From Ophiodon elongatus (Eukaryota > Chordata > Actinopteri > Perciformes > Hexagrammidae), in the NCBI GenBank assembly GCA_016806645.1, contig JACSYO010002054.1, forward strand, positions 362,501 through 426,500: 64,000 nucleotides of DNA. The letters run 5' to 3'. The notes beneath the pieces were generated by a model. The model saw nothing but the letters and a program-made list of their open reading frames with translations, did no database searches and had not been told where the DNA came from. This document shows, one piece after another, positions 1 through 12,185 of the stretch (its first letter is position 1; every line of letters begins with the position of its first letter). The position numbers and the translations under genes were made by a program.

Positions 1-2792
1 AAAACTATGAATATTGTGCTCTTAATAACCCTAATATGTGTTCATGTGGCTTCATAGTTTTCCCAAGCGTGAGACATTTATTAAGCATAAACATAAAATA
101 TTTTCCTTCAACACCATGTCTCTAACTTATCCTGCACAAGCGGTTAGCAGAGCAACGTGGTATAGAGTGAGACAAAGTCCATGCAGGATGGGAGGAACGG
201 AGGATGAAAGGGTCAAACAAACATCGAGGACTTGCGCCCAGCAGACCACTGTCCGTGTCCCGTGCGAAATTAAAAGTAAATCATTCGTCAGTCATTAGTC
301 ACGTGACTTGTTAGTCAGTCAAACTAACAATCATGCTCTTTTCCTAAACCAAGCTAAGTAGTTTTGTTCCCTAAACCTAACTTCCTCTAAATAATTATGT
401 AACGTGTATATTGACACATTGAAGGGATACGTAGAGCATTATATAGAATCAACCTGTGACACCGAAAGATGACATGACTCACTACTCTGAGGTTATTCTC
501 TGAGTGTTTCCTTTGTTATGCCTCGAGCTCACACTATGACGTGATCATGACGTCTGCATGAAAGGGCTCTATAGAGAGCATATGTTCAGTATTCTGCAGT
601 AGCTTGGTGAAAATGTCATGTTCTTATTACATTTTTGCATCTGTTGGGCTCAGCTATGCATTATCTTTCCTTAACTTTGCATTAAGACACATTGTACAGT
701 ATGTATGTACAGTGTATTTCAAATTCCCCAACAGATCAGTGGATCAGACTTTAGAGAATAATGCTCCGTACCGCCTCTGCCACCCCTGCTTTCATAGCTT
801 TTGTAGCTTAGCAACAGCTTGGGTAAGTGGCTCGGAGCTGGAGCATGGAGGAGGGAGGGGTAATGGACCAGCATGTAGAGTTTCTTGCTTCCATGTGCCT
901 CCCATTGTTATTGCCTGTCTAATTTGACACCGCTTAATTGCGTAGTTGTGTCCTAACGACACATACATCATCCTGTCAGTGAGCAAACATAAATATGAGC
1001 GTGGCCCCTTTAGTGCTGCTGACAGTATATTGTTGGAGAGGAGAGCTTTTGTTTAGCGATTGGGAGCAAAGAGTTGACAGAAGAACCTTATGGGATGGTA
1101 AGACATGTTACAGGTATGAGCCCATCTTCAAGGTTACCAGGGAAACAGAGTGAATGGATTGGGAACAATTTTGGATGCAAAATGCATGAAAATAGAAAAT
1201 AACTGTCTTGTTCTTTGACATGTGACCATAGTATATGTGAGATGATGCCCTTCGAGAGGTCCATTATCAGGAATTAATGGACGACGTAGAGGCCAGAACT
1301 GTCCGATGTGGGCATTATCCCTTATATCATAGACTGTTCTGTCCTGTCACTAGCCAGTACCACTAGGTATCATGTTGCAGCGTATTTCCCACTGCAGCAT
1401 CTGTGAAATCTACATGTGGTAATTTACTGCATGAGGAGAGAGTGATTTCCTCTGACAAAATGACTATTATGGGGCGTGCAGAAGGAAGAACGATCACCTC
1501 CCACAACAGAGACCCAGATCCTGCTCTCGGCAGTGGTACATGCAGGTGAGAAGCCAATAAGAGACTTTGTTCTTGATGTTGCAGTATAGGAACTGTTACC
1601 ATCTGATCAGGTTTTCCTGCTCAGTAGGGATATTTATCCATGCTGCACGCTTAACAAAGGAGCAGCATGGCTCTGAATGAAGCAGGGCAACAAAGCAAGG
1701 CTCAACAATAAGGATTGGCCACTTGGCTGAGGCTAGAACGCCACTTCTGACTATAAAAATCAAGCAACTGACTTGCCCGATCTGGCATCCACAGACTAAT
1801 AGTGAGAAGAGAAATGATGGTGACCATGGTCCACAGTGGGAGTTGGCAATGACTATGTTGGCAAGAAGAATCACCTATCAGCACCTGACATATTTTATTT
1901 GTTGTTTCCAAGTGTTCTCATGTTCAAAGATTTTTTTTCTAGTTTTGTTGTGCCAGTCTGAAGCCTTAGATGGATACATTCAAAACTCCTGGTTTATTAT
2001 TTTCAACCTAAGCTAGAATTAGTGTGTGTAGCATGAGTGTGTTCATGGATTCATGTTCAAACATTGCCTGTCAAATTAAATTACCTGCAAACTAGACCAT
2101 GTTCAAGAGGGTCCTCTAGTTTCTCAGTGTTTGTCCTAATTCATGCCATGGTTTCCAGAGATATCCCTCAGTCTCGGTCTCTATGTCTTAGTCTGTGGCG
2201 GCCCGTGTTCCAAAGAGGATGTTTGAGCGTGTGCCCCCTCTCCTCTCTGTGTATGTTATTACTTTTACATTATTATTACATTTCATGTTCACCTCCCCAT
2301 AACTCGACTAAAGAAGAGAAACGTGTTCAAACAGTTTGAACTGATTTCTCCACTGGCCTTTCAATCCTTCTCGCTTCTCGCTCGTTGCACTGGGAGAACG
2401 ATGACCACTTCCTGTTTTGTTGACTCTGTAAAAACATCTAAACCACTTCATTTCTTTAAATCAGCTCGTTTGAAACAAGGAGGAGGAAGGCAGTTTTCTG
2501 CACCAAAATTATGAAAACTGGATGGAAACTTGGATTTAATAACAATACTTGAAACAAGTGTAACTGCACTGGTCGTATTTAGGATATGCTTACTGCACTG
2601 GCAGACATTCCCACCTTTTAAATAAAATAAAATAATAAGGACTAAATTACAGACTAAAATAAATAATCATTTATTTTTCACAGAATGTCATTGCATCATA
2701 AATGCATCAATTTAGAAACCAATCATACAGTATAACTTGTATGAAAAATCTCAATCCAAAAGATAATTATAGCTGCCATATTTATCTCTGGC
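1..2792. other. Noncoding stretch, no gene recognised
   Basis: I see no gene here. Open frames of 60-107 codons occur on both strands, overlap one another and show no domain. A stretch near 300-390, with words such as cctaaacctaac and an upstream cacgtgac, resembles a common fish interspersed repeat, but I could not set its limits. The stretch from about 2620 to 2790 is AT-rich and featureless. Confidence 0.6.
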
Positions 2793-2901
2793 ACGAAGTG
2801 TAAAATAGGAGCACTTAACTTGAGTACAGTTTACCTCAAAAATCTGTACTTAGTGTTAGTACAGTACTTGAGTTAGTGTACAGAGTTACGTTTCACCACG
2901 G
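2793..2901 (-). mobile_element. hAT (Tol2-like) transposon terminus, fragment
   Basis: Read on the minus strand from 2901, the sequence begins ccgtggtgaaacgtaac and continues with repeated actcaagtact / gtactcaag words. This is the layout of the Tol2-type hAT terminus (cagnggtgnaaagta followed by many ACTTGAGT-like subterminal motifs). Only one end is seen; no opposite terminus and no transposase were found nearby. An 8-bp word abutting the end (ctaaaata) also occurs at about 2655, but the sequence beside it does not look like a terminal repeat. This is an old, nonautonomous or truncated copy. Confidence 0.6.
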
Positions 2902-3139
2902 CTAAAATATCTCTGAAAAGATGGTGGAGCTTTGCACTTGTCTAAAAGATTCCTTTTCTAGTGCAGTCTTATTCCCTCAGGATACACTTCGACTCTCTTT
3001 GGAGAAAAAAAAAAAGAAGAAGCATAGCTGCAAACATCAAATATGTCACACATTCCATATGCAGTGAAACTGATTCTCGCTGTGCAAGATTCAGAGTAAA
3101 ACTTTTTGCGTCATCTCACTGTCACTTCTCAAGTAGCGT

Positions 3140-3440
3140 GTGATTCCATTAAAAACGGATATCGATATTGTGTCTCTTCCATTCGGCCCGTCTGCATTCG
3201 CTCGACACAGCACAAACCTGGTCACCGGGCTGGAGCGCAGCCTTCGATCCTGCTCGCCGGAGTTTGTGGAAGGCAACAATGTGCCTCTTGAAATTATGCA
3301 GCAAATCTTGAGTGTGTTGATAAGCAGCGAGATCAGCAGGAGACGAAGCGAAGGCAACAACAAGCCTCGTTGCTGTGTGTGTGTATGCGGGCCGAAATGC
3401 AGCTGCGCGGGAGAGGCGTTTAAAAGCAATGCGAGAGTGA
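3140..3440. other. CpG-rich segment, possible small CpG island
   Basis: By eye there are more than 20 CpG dinucleotides in about 300 bp, in a region that is otherwise CpG-poor. Three overlapping open frames of 104-127 codons (one plus, two minus) cross it. That is what a stop-poor, GC-rich patch produces by chance, and none shows a domain. Two similar words, ggaaggcaacaatgtgcctc and cgaaggcaacaacaagcctc, sit about 75 bp apart. It could be an unmethylated promoter or regulatory patch, or a GC-rich repeat. Confidence 0.35.
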
Positions 3441-3459
3441 TCACAAACACATGAATCCA

Positions 3460-5337
3460 TTTCAGTGTTCTCGGCTTTTGTGCAAAAAAGAGGAAAAAAA
3501 AAAGATGTTGTGTTTTGTTGAAGAGTTTTCATAAGAGCGGTGGCTTTTAATGTAGCTTCAAAAGAGCCAACGCTCTGCAGTCCAGTGAATCCACTTCTTT
3601 ATACCTCCAGCAGTAAACCGTCGATAAGACTGGAACATCATCTTTTTGCTGAGCAGTGGATGCAGAGCACACACTTCTTATTCATTTATATGTATCAGGT
3701 CAAGCAGGTAGTCTAGACGGTCTTTGCCGAATTCCCAGAGTAAATCACATCGCCACTCCAAGTTAATTCCCTTTTTCACTGGATCAATTGAAATTGACTG
3801 TTTTCAACTTTTTCCATTCTCAATTAAGATTACACTTGCAGTTTAAAAGATGCAAAAAAACGCTTCGGTTAGGCTTAATGGAAAACATAAAAAAAATAAA
3901 AGCATTAAAACATGCATTAATGTTGGCAATTCTCCATTCTTCAGAAAAGGTCTGCGTCTTAACTCTGAAACAATCCATGGTGACATTATTTGAAGAGAAG
4001 ACATGGACCATTTGGTGCATCGAGCAGCTCACAATGAGTTAGGCCTGCGTGAGCTTGAGAATAATCAGTTTGACTTATGTACTGAAGCGCCTGAACCCCC
4101 CCGCTGTGTGCTGTATTGTTTAGGTTTGAATAAGCACACTCCTGGCGGATTGAGTGGTGATATGTGCCATGTCGAGTTCTACTTCCCACAATGCAACATT
4201 CCCCCCCGCTCCCAGAGGGTTTATTCAGTGACAGGGGATAAAAAGGGGAGACACAACCAAACTTTTGATACTAATGTAACAGAAGCCTTTTCCACCTCTC
4301 AGCAGAGCCATCACGGGCCACGTTTGTAGGAATTGTAACGGGGTCGGTCCCTCGGTGCACTCCGAGGTGCAAAAGGTGCTTTTTGGTACAGCTCCGTGCA
4401 TAAAGATATACATGACCTCAAATGGCTGCCAGAGAGCTGTTCCGAGTGACCGGCATGCAGGTGATAAAAGATAGTCAAGAGCACAGCGAGTTTCGCCAGA
4501 GGCAGCAAGAGGAACGTCTTTTTTTCAAGCCATTTCCATCACCGCTTTTCACCCTGCTCAATGGTGCGGCAAAAACATTTATATCCATTTGAATAACTCG
4601 GAAGCATTAAAGAAAAATAGAGAGGTTTGGGAAGCTGCCTTGTGGCTGGGCCAAAAGGGATGAAGTTGGATTGGAGGTGATATGCGGTGAATGCTTGGAT
4701 TACTTTTGGCAGACGTCATGTGGAGTTAGAGTTCACTTCAATAAACAAATTGTTCACACAGTGGTGTAGCTGTGAGCTGAATGTATGTACAAGATTGTGA
4801 TGAATTATAGTGCATAAATTGTTGAAAAGTGACATAAAATTGTGTTTAACAACATTGATGATTGAAAAATATTGTCATAAAAAAATACAATAGTGGAGTA
4901 GATGTAATTCAAAGGTTTCATGGGGGTGTGGGCAACAAACATCTCCACAGTGCTGAGAGCGTTAATTAATTCTAGAGACTTAAGTCACAAAATGAGACCC
5001 AGAGAAACCCAAAAATCTCATTATTTTTACAACATAGCTTAGTAACATATTTAGCATTCATTAACATCATATAAGGATTCACTGTTCTCACAGAGTATGA
5101 ACTCTGTATAGCTACGAAGCTATATATAGGGAAATTAATGCCCTGTGATTCATACACATCCCACAAAAATCAATTCATATGAATCCATGTAATTATGAAC
5201 AAAGAAGAATAAAGACCACAAAAAGTCTCACAAGGCGGGCAGGTTTGTCAAACAAAAAAACAGTCTTTCAGCCAGCAGGCTGTTGTTTGTGGTGCATGCG
5301 AAACAAGAAGTCAGTTGATTTATTTGTCACATAACTA
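3460..5337. other. Noncoding stretch with one CNE-like part
   Basis: No gene seen. The part from about 4195 to 4510 is low in simple repeats and balanced in composition, unlike the AT-rich DNA around it, and could be a regulatory element. The section 4850-5200 is AT-rich and has small hairpins, for example acagagtatgaactctgt near 5090. Confidence 0.45.
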
Positions 5338-5562
5338 CCTCTATATGGCTTTGACTCTAAATGGACAATTATTTACTAAATGAAAATCATGTTTGTTTGA
5401 AGAAGACTTGAAACTAGAGACTGAGACCATAAACATACAATCTGACTTCTTTTAGCAACCGCAGGAGTTGCCTCCTCCTGGCCAGTAGAGATATTGCAGG
5501 TTTTAAGACACTTCAGCATTGGCTTCACTTGTCAGAATTGGAGGTTGCCACCTGACCTAAAC
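5338..5562 (+). repeat. Family A dispersed repeat, copy 1 (partial)
   Basis: This segment can be aligned with 9523-10085 and 55432-55850. All three share ttgactctaaatgga, aaatgaa-atcatg, gacttgaaactagaga (here 5405-5420), a 'gaggagttgcc'-type block and an ending like cattggcttcac...ggttgccncctg. This copy lacks the upstream half and carries more differences than the others. From memory the sequence matches a repeat found in many percomorph genomes; its class is unknown to me and it encodes nothing. Confidence 0.75.
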
Positions 5563-7232
5563 CTAACTAAGTTGAATCCTGTGAAGACGGCATTTTATTT
5601 TGAAAAGACTGTATGCATTTAAGGAGTGGAAATTGACAGGTGTTGCTCAACTTTCATTGGATTGTGAGGAGTAAACGTATCATAAGAAATCCTACAAACA
5701 GTTGTATGAGGATAATGATGAAAGACTTGAAAGAAGTCTGACTAAACTTGATTTTGATTTGTTTGAAATTATTCCAGACTTGAGGGAGACTCTAAAGATT
5801 TCAACTCTTATGATTTCTGTCAGTGATTGAGAAACTTTTAGTGGCATAAAAAACACAGGCAGCAGGTGTTTATAATATACAGCACATTTTCACAAAATGA
5901 CAATTGCATTTGTTTTTCTCACAGTACTTTTCACATGAACACCCTGAAAATACACATGTATTTGCAATTCCACCCACAGCCTCCACCCCCTCTCTCCTCT
6001 CTCCTCTGCTGCTCATCTCCACATATTCAAAACTTGAAAGTGTCTCTTTATTGGGATATTTCCTCAGCAATACCTCCAGGGAACAGTTTTATAAGCTGAA
6101 TTTTATGTTAATAAATGCTGTTTGTCTTCCCTCACCAAAGAAAAATATGTTGGGAGTGAGAGCATAATAATCACCCATTATTTTATTCATAATGTTATAT
6201 AGGAAGGAGGCCTGCTGCTGGATGAGGCAGCAGTCGACGGCCTCCTGCAGCTATCTGACACAGCCGAAAAAAGCTGTTATTCTTTGTCTCGTCATCATAC
6301 GATAGGGAGAGCCAAGCATACCTTCTCTCCAAAAGCGAGCCTGAATTTGACCGTTGGTTATAGTCTGTAGACTGGTATTGCCTGTCAGAGACTCTGATAG
6401 GATTTGATTGAATGCTCGGGCCAAAAAACACAATTACACACTATTGCAAACTCTGCAGGAAAGCAGAAACAGGCGTGACAAACCTGGGGATATTTCTTGT
6501 AGAGCACCAGCCCCATCTTCTGTCTCTGCCTGGCAAAGGCGATGCTATTTATCTTCATCACCTGAGCACAAACAGAACTGTCTGGGAACGAAGCAGGAAA
6601 AATGAGTGTTACTTTGGTGTCAGTTTGGTTTGCATATTCCATTAATCATTGCTGATCAATACCATATCATTTCATTCGGGCTCTCTGACGGAATTGTGAA
6701 TCATATGTTTGCAGGCGTTTGTGTGGATAGAGAACCATCCGCCTGATGTGAGGCAGCCTGTCTCAAATCTAATGTAGCATCACCTGAACGTGCTGAGGCA
6801 TGATTGGCTGTGAGGATTTTGTTGATATCAAGATTTGCAGTGATGACTGATCCAGTCTCTCCAGCTTTTTTTTATTATTACTGAACAGGTAAAGCTGGGG
6901 GAGGCAGCATGTTTTTGGCATCATCAGGCACAAATTCCATAATAGCCTTTCAGCATATTGTAATTCAAGTGGTACCTCAGGGTAGGCAGGTATCTGAAAA
7001 AGAAGAAAAAAGAATCAATCCAAATTCCAATCAAAGAACAAACATTTTGAAAATTGTTTTGCTTGTCGTCTTGCAGACAGACCTGACAAAGAATTAATTC
7101 AGACTTTTTACAAATCGTCTCCACGGCAGCATTTGGTTTTTCAACGTATCTGGGACTTCCTCAAAATGTACAAAGCAGTAATGGTCCTCCTAGTTTTTTC
7201 AGCCTTGGCTAAGCCCCTCCTTCTTCTTCTCT
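5563..7232. other. Noncoding stretch
   Basis: No gene recognised. A CNE-like part at 6400-6690 is listed separately. The rest is AT-rich, with short chance open frames on both strands. Confidence 0.5.
6400..6690. promoter_or_regulatory. Candidate conserved noncoding element
   Basis: A low-repeat segment holding an octamer-like tttgcatat close to attaatcattg (homeodomain-type ATTA cores), followed by a tgatcaat word. Both strands are open in places, but no protein domain is seen. The call rests on motif content and texture only. Confidence 0.3.
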
Positions 7233-7251
7233 CTATATATATGTATATATA

Positions 7252-7308
<57 letters not shown>

Positions 7309-7316
7309 GTATATTG
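7233..7316. repeat. (TA)n microsatellite
   Basis: A nearly pure TA run broken by tgtatata units at both ends. The flanks (ctctc on the left, gtatattgatat on the right) are AT-rich as well. Confidence 0.97.
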
Positions 7317-9522
7317 ATATAAATATTCCATGGCAATGTTTATATCTATCTGTCTTTGTTTTTGAAAAGACAATTGGTATAATACTTACAGCTGAGTGTA
7401 ACTCGAAACTTTATAGAGCCGCTAAGACAAATGTCAGTAAACAGTAAAACAATCTGCGATGAATACACATGAGAAATAAAAATGGTAATGTATCATGGTG
7501 AAATAGTATGGTGTTACTATTTATCCATGAGCAAAATTGAACTTTAATCAAAATATAAATCAAATTGCCAGTGATGCAAACAAGTTCTGAATGTTATGAA
7601 ACATTGTTTTCTCTGTAAATGATTTGGAAATAAGTGTTTTTGTTTAGGTCCCTAACTCGAATTGAGTTGTCGAAAGTGAAAGACAGAGAATGAAAGATAC
7701 GACCTGCTCTGATGTATATTTGCTGCAGCATGAGTGTGATAAGCTGAAGACGAGATGTACTCACATCGCTCTCCGCTCGCTAAATGAACAACTTGTTCAT
7801 GTGAGCAGCCAGAGCTTTGAATGAGCAGCGTTTGTGTTATGGAGATGTATATTGGTTTGACATTGTAGCAGGCATTAGAAAGTTTGCATCACTTAAGACT
7901 CCCATCATGCATCATCACGGTGAATAGATGCCTAACTCTTAAGGTCTCTCAAACCACCAGCTATGCTTTTCAACTGAAAGAAACTAATGCAAGCCCAGTT
8001 AGAGAAGTTCAATGATGGAGAGACTATTAGCATCCATCAGGCCTGGTACTAGCTAACGCATCATCAAAGCCTTCTGTCTCATGTCAGCCAGATTTTCTCT
8101 CTCTGGGAACTGGAAACATTTTCATATTTAATGATAGAATAGCAGACAGAGTACAACAAATAGGCATGCCAGTCTCTCTTTCTCTGATTGTCTCAGTGTT
8201 GTAGCACTTCAATAGTGATACGGTCATTTTAATTCAACACTCTATTTTAAATTCTAACAACATGTGAATTAGCTACACTACCCCAAATATAAAATAAAAT
8301 AAATTCTCCTGTTTAGTGTGCTTTTGTCTTTAAATGTGGAGAGGACCGATCACATCCACATTAATTGAGATGGGGCACTTAGTTTATCCATCCTCTGCCA
8401 TCATAGCACTTAGTTCCAGTTTCTGCATCAGCTAATCGGACCCTGTAGAACCATTTTCTGCTTCATCCAGTAGCCTGTTAGCTCGCCGCCATCGATATTT
8501 GCTCGTTCTCAAGCTCAAAGCCTCTGTTTACAGTGCCTACTGCTCCTTTTACTTCGTGTTTTTTTTTGACAAGCTTCTGCAGCCAGTTCAGACAGAGTTC
8601 AGTACCGACTGGGTGATGACAGACCGTGTATGGTATCCATTTAGTCATTAGTATGGCTAAATGTGTAATATGTATAACTAAAATGGTAGATTTTCAGACA
8701 CTGACAACTAAATCCGAGACGGCTAGACTAGAAATACTCAGAATGTTTGTCACTTGATTGCTCAAGGTGATGTTCATAATTATATGGTACTCAGGGCATA
8801 ATTATGAAGCACTTTGTGACTGTTAAAGTTTACGTACTAGTACATACATATATATATAGTGAGCCATTTTTATAGATTAGCGTCGTTGGTCACAGACGGA
8901 GTAGGAAAGTCGGAAAGTATTGGGAAACAGACTAAAACATTGTTGGTTTTGGTTTTGTGCCAGTATTTGTTGACAGTAACAAATTAGATACCTATATCAG
9001 TCTCATCCTTTAACAATAAAGTACAAATGCATTGTATCCTCACACAGCTACTATACAGGCTGAAACTTGATTAGCAATGTTGCCTATCCATGAAGCCCAT
9101 ACAGGCATCAAGCGGGCGCCAGGCGGGCGGCGCTGAGGTTTGCCAGTGCTGTAGCATCATCATCAAAATTGGATTGGCAGGCTATCTGTGGATAGTGAAG
9201 AAGCCAGATGATGTGTTTACTGTCAATTTGAAGGAGTAATGTGCCCTGTTCAGTAAACCTTATTATGCTCTAAATGCGGTTTCAGAAGCTGTTCCACCTC
9301 AACAAGGAGATAATGCTGGAGGAAATCTGTACTTTGTCATGAAAATGCACTTAAAGATGATCAACATTGGCACAAAAGAGGAGCTGCTTGAGATTCAAAA
9401 CAAAAATATATCTACTGGGCAAGAGGAAGTTGAGCTGCAGCATCCATCCAACATAATATTCTATTGTCTGTACTGGTTAGTGTTTATGGGTTACTAAACA
9501 TAAATAACATTCCTGTAAAGGC
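7317..9522. other. Noncoding stretch
   Basis: No gene recognised. The section 8340-8850 has the mixed texture of old repeat debris. From about 9242 to 9494 one plus-strand frame stays open for some 80 codons without a recognisable domain (see findings). Confidence 0.5.
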
Positions 9523-10085
9523 TGCAGTCACCCATTGGTTTGTTTCTCAGGTTTCTCATTTTGGCCGTCGCCATCTTGTTTTTTTGCAGTCGCAATCTTG
9601 TTTTTTTGCAAGCCGAAGTGACACGAGAGAGTACAACTGAACACTGAGTAAGACATTTTTAGGCAACCAAAATAATACAATTAACTTTCATGAAGTGAAA
9701 ACAAACTGTGAAAGGGTTCCAATTGTAAGACAAAAACACGGACAACTCCAAAACCGGACAACGCCATAGTAGTGACCTGTCAATCACAAGGTAGCCCCGC
9801 CCTAAAGCATACCCTGCTTTATGGTCTATTTGACTCTAAATGGACCATCATTTACAAAATGAACATCATGCTGTATTGAAGAAGACTTGAAACTAGAGAT
9901 TGAGACATAAACTCAAGTTTACAATGTTTACTGAGGGAATAAATCAAGAGAGAAGCAGAGTCATTTTCTCATAGACTTCTATACAACCAGAGGAGTCGCC
10001 CTGATGGACATTAAAAGGAATGCAAGAGTAAGGCACTTTAGCATTGGCTTCACCTTATAGAACTAGATGTTGCCGCCTCAACTGA
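9523..10085 (+). repeat. Family A dispersed repeat, copy 2 (longest)
   Basis: This copy includes an upstream part (cacccattggtttg..., ggccgtcgccatcttg, gaagtgacacgagag) and the part shared with the other two copies (ctgtcaatcacaaggtagcc, gacttgaaactagaga at 9884-9899, catagacttctatacaacca, cattggcttcacc). There is a short internal tandem repeat: cgcaatcttgtttttttgca follows cgccatcttgtttttttgca. No coding potential. All three family A copies in the window lie on the same strand. Confidence 0.8.
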
Positions 10086-10960
10086 ATCCAGGCTTTGAAG
10101 AAAAAAACAACACATTCAACATCATAATTGTGCACGATTGTAGACCATTACTTTGTCAGGTCGAGCACAGCTTGAGTGAGTTTCTACCCACGCATGTATA
10201 TGCTGACAGATACTTGGTTTCAGTGTAGTTTTCCACTTCTACTTTTCTGTACAAAAATCCTTCTAAATGAAATAAAACAGACATTGTAAAGAACGATTTA
10301 TTAGACCCAACTACTAAAACCCCTTAATCATAGTTGTTTTACTTTTTAAATCACTGGCTCATTGATTTGATGGACTGCACCTTTAGTGGGTGTGAAAGCT
10401 GTAGTTTGTTAGCTTCCTGCTCAGTGTCGTTCCCGGAAAGATCTGTGCATGCTTTACTTCAAAATAATAGGGTGCTCCTGTTTCATATTTTGTCCATATT
10501 TTGTGAGAATCTAATAATATAATGATTACATAATCACATTAAGTTAATTTTGGAGGGACCTTCAGGATTCAAGTTGAATCCGATACAGTTTCAATTAATT
10601 TTGCATTTAGTTATGAACTATTCGTAAATGATCAAGGTGAGTTCCAGGGTCATAGCTATGATGTACTTCCCTCAAAATAATATACTGTAAATAAATCATT
10701 TAATTCTGCAGTGACTGGATGAATGAGGGAAATTCCCACATCAGATATTCCTTACTGGATTTACTGCTTTATGAAGAACATTGCACTGACTCTCTCTCCA
10801 ACCCCCCCCACCCCCCACCCCACACACACACACAGCCATTGACTCTAATATAATTCATAAATAATAATAAATCATAAATATTTGCTAATAATTTCAGAAA
10901 TTCTTATTTTTTAAGAAATTCTGTCAGAAAAACATCAAATAATTGTATTAATTATTACCT
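10086..10960. other. Noncoding, AT-rich
   Basis: No gene seen. The section 10340-10520 (gactgcacctttagtgggtg...) has the look of a degraded interspersed repeat, but I could not identify it. Confidence 0.45.
10799..10834. repeat. C-rich / (CA)n low-complexity tract
   Basis: Runs of C (accccccccacccccc) pass directly into a short CA repeat. Confidence 0.9.
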
Positions 10961-11100
10961 GATAAAAGAGATATCCTCACACTCAATGGTACATTTTATC
11001 TGACCTTTGGGTCTAACAGACCTTCGTCAGAGCACACAGAATTCAAGGACTTGAATCCGGTATTCTCTGATGAAGGTCTGCTGCGGATGTCTCTTTTATC
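10961..11100. repeat. Imperfect 140-bp inverted repeat
   Basis: The outer arms gataaaagagatatcctc (10961-10978) and ggatgtctcttttatc (11085-11100) pair with one mismatch in the core. The inner arms cagaccttcgtcagag (11017-11032) and ctctgatgaaggtctg (11065-11080) match at 15 of 16 positions. The centre, attcaaggacttgaat, is itself nearly palindromic. About 38 bases on the left side have no partner, so the fold is lopsided. The gatgaaggtctg word resembles one found in several fish transposable elements, which suggests a foldback or MITE remnant. Confidence 0.7.
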
Positions 11101-11690
11101 CGTTCGGACTTTTTGATTCAAAGCTTGCTTTGGAAACAGCATTCACAGCATCGGAAAATGATTGGAATACTTGAAAGACAGCTACAACCGTGGAGGCAAA
11201 CCTTGAGGAGCTCAAGGTTGACAAGGCTGAGTCACTTCATTACATCCCACACATGTGGTACATACTTTACAGACATAGAGTCTATCCTTTATGGGTTAAA
11301 AATGTTGATGAGGTTAGTCAGGCCCACTCAGCACAGAGATCCACTCTCTAGATATCAAACTCTGAACATGACCCACAGGGACCGAATGTCCTCGCCACCA
11401 CGCCGGCCCTGAGGCTGAACCCTCCTACTCTAGATTGCCTCTCCGCTATCCTGAAAGCACCCATTCACTTCAAATCACATTCATTAGAGCAGATCATACC
11501 ATCCCAAGAGCCATCCAGCCAGGTCAAGGGAGCCATCCTGAGCATCCCCTCCTTCAGTCATTAGAACAAGACCCCACTCTGCGATGGAGGGAGCAAAACC
11601 CACTGCTCCTCCTCACCCAATCTTCATCAGGATCTTTCCCCCAAACCCCCCTAGTCTTCTGACAGCATGACTTTCTGCGTGTGGTGTTCG
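11101..11690 (+). other. Unrecognised segment with two short plus-strand frames
   Basis: Open frames at 11113-11412 (99 codons) and 11435-11662 (75 codons) follow the inverted repeat. The sequence is less AT-rich than its surroundings. No domain is seen; the frames could be decayed transposon coding sequence or chance. Confidence 0.25.
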
Positions 11691-12085
11691 GCTGTGGGAT
11701 TAAAAACGTCTGAGTGCACCTTTAGGGGGAAAAAGGAATTGGAATGAACTGAGGTTCAGTATTATCAGCCTACATGCCATAGGTGGCTGCGAGTCAATCA
11801 GCCCTGAGGAAAACGACTTAATAACAGCCTCATTAAGAGCACAGTCCATTACTGATAAGGGTCCCCTTGAGACGGGCTAATTAAAAGCAAAGGGGGGTGT
11901 CAGAGTGGGCAAATTGGACACAGCCAGTGAAACTTTAAGTTTTCATGGCGAAACAAAAGCCTGGCTAATCTGGCTGCCTCTTGTGTAAGGCTTTGTGTCT
12001 GCCCTGTTGCACCTTTCCCTGAGTGCTTCAGGTATTTCTTACTGCCGGCCACATTAAGACTTGAAAAGGGCGACTTTGCACAATG
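11690..12085. promoter_or_regulatory. Candidate conserved noncoding element
   Basis: About 390 bp without repeats and of even composition. It has clustered homeodomain-type cores (gactcaat-like words, cctcattaagag, gctaattaaaagcaaagg) and no long open frame. The texture matches vertebrate developmental enhancers more closely than anything else in the first 13 kb. It ends at the GT microsatellite. Confidence 0.4.
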
Positions 12086-12103
12086 ATTCTGCCAAATTAG
12101 ATT

Positions 12104-12108
<5 letters not shown>

Positions 12109-12182
<74 letters not shown>
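12109..12182. repeat. (GT)n microsatellite, about 37 units
   Basis: An uninterrupted GT run. The reverse strand gives a spurious poly-Thr/His open frame. Confidence 0.99.

Positions 12183-12185
<3 letters not shown>

Noticed and set aside
2655..2901. Matching 8-bp words (ctaaaata) considered as hAT target duplications
   Set aside because: The sequence beside the left word does not resemble a hAT terminal repeat, and AT-rich 8-mers recur by chance.
3091..3532. Overlapping frames of 104-127 codons on both strands
   Set aside because: They lie in a CpG-rich, stop-poor patch and overlap in opposite directions. No domain, so not called as genes.
11065..11100. A ctgatga word in the inverted repeat, as in a hammerhead ribozyme core
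   Set aside because: The second core element (gaaa at the right spacing) and a cleavage-site stem are missing.
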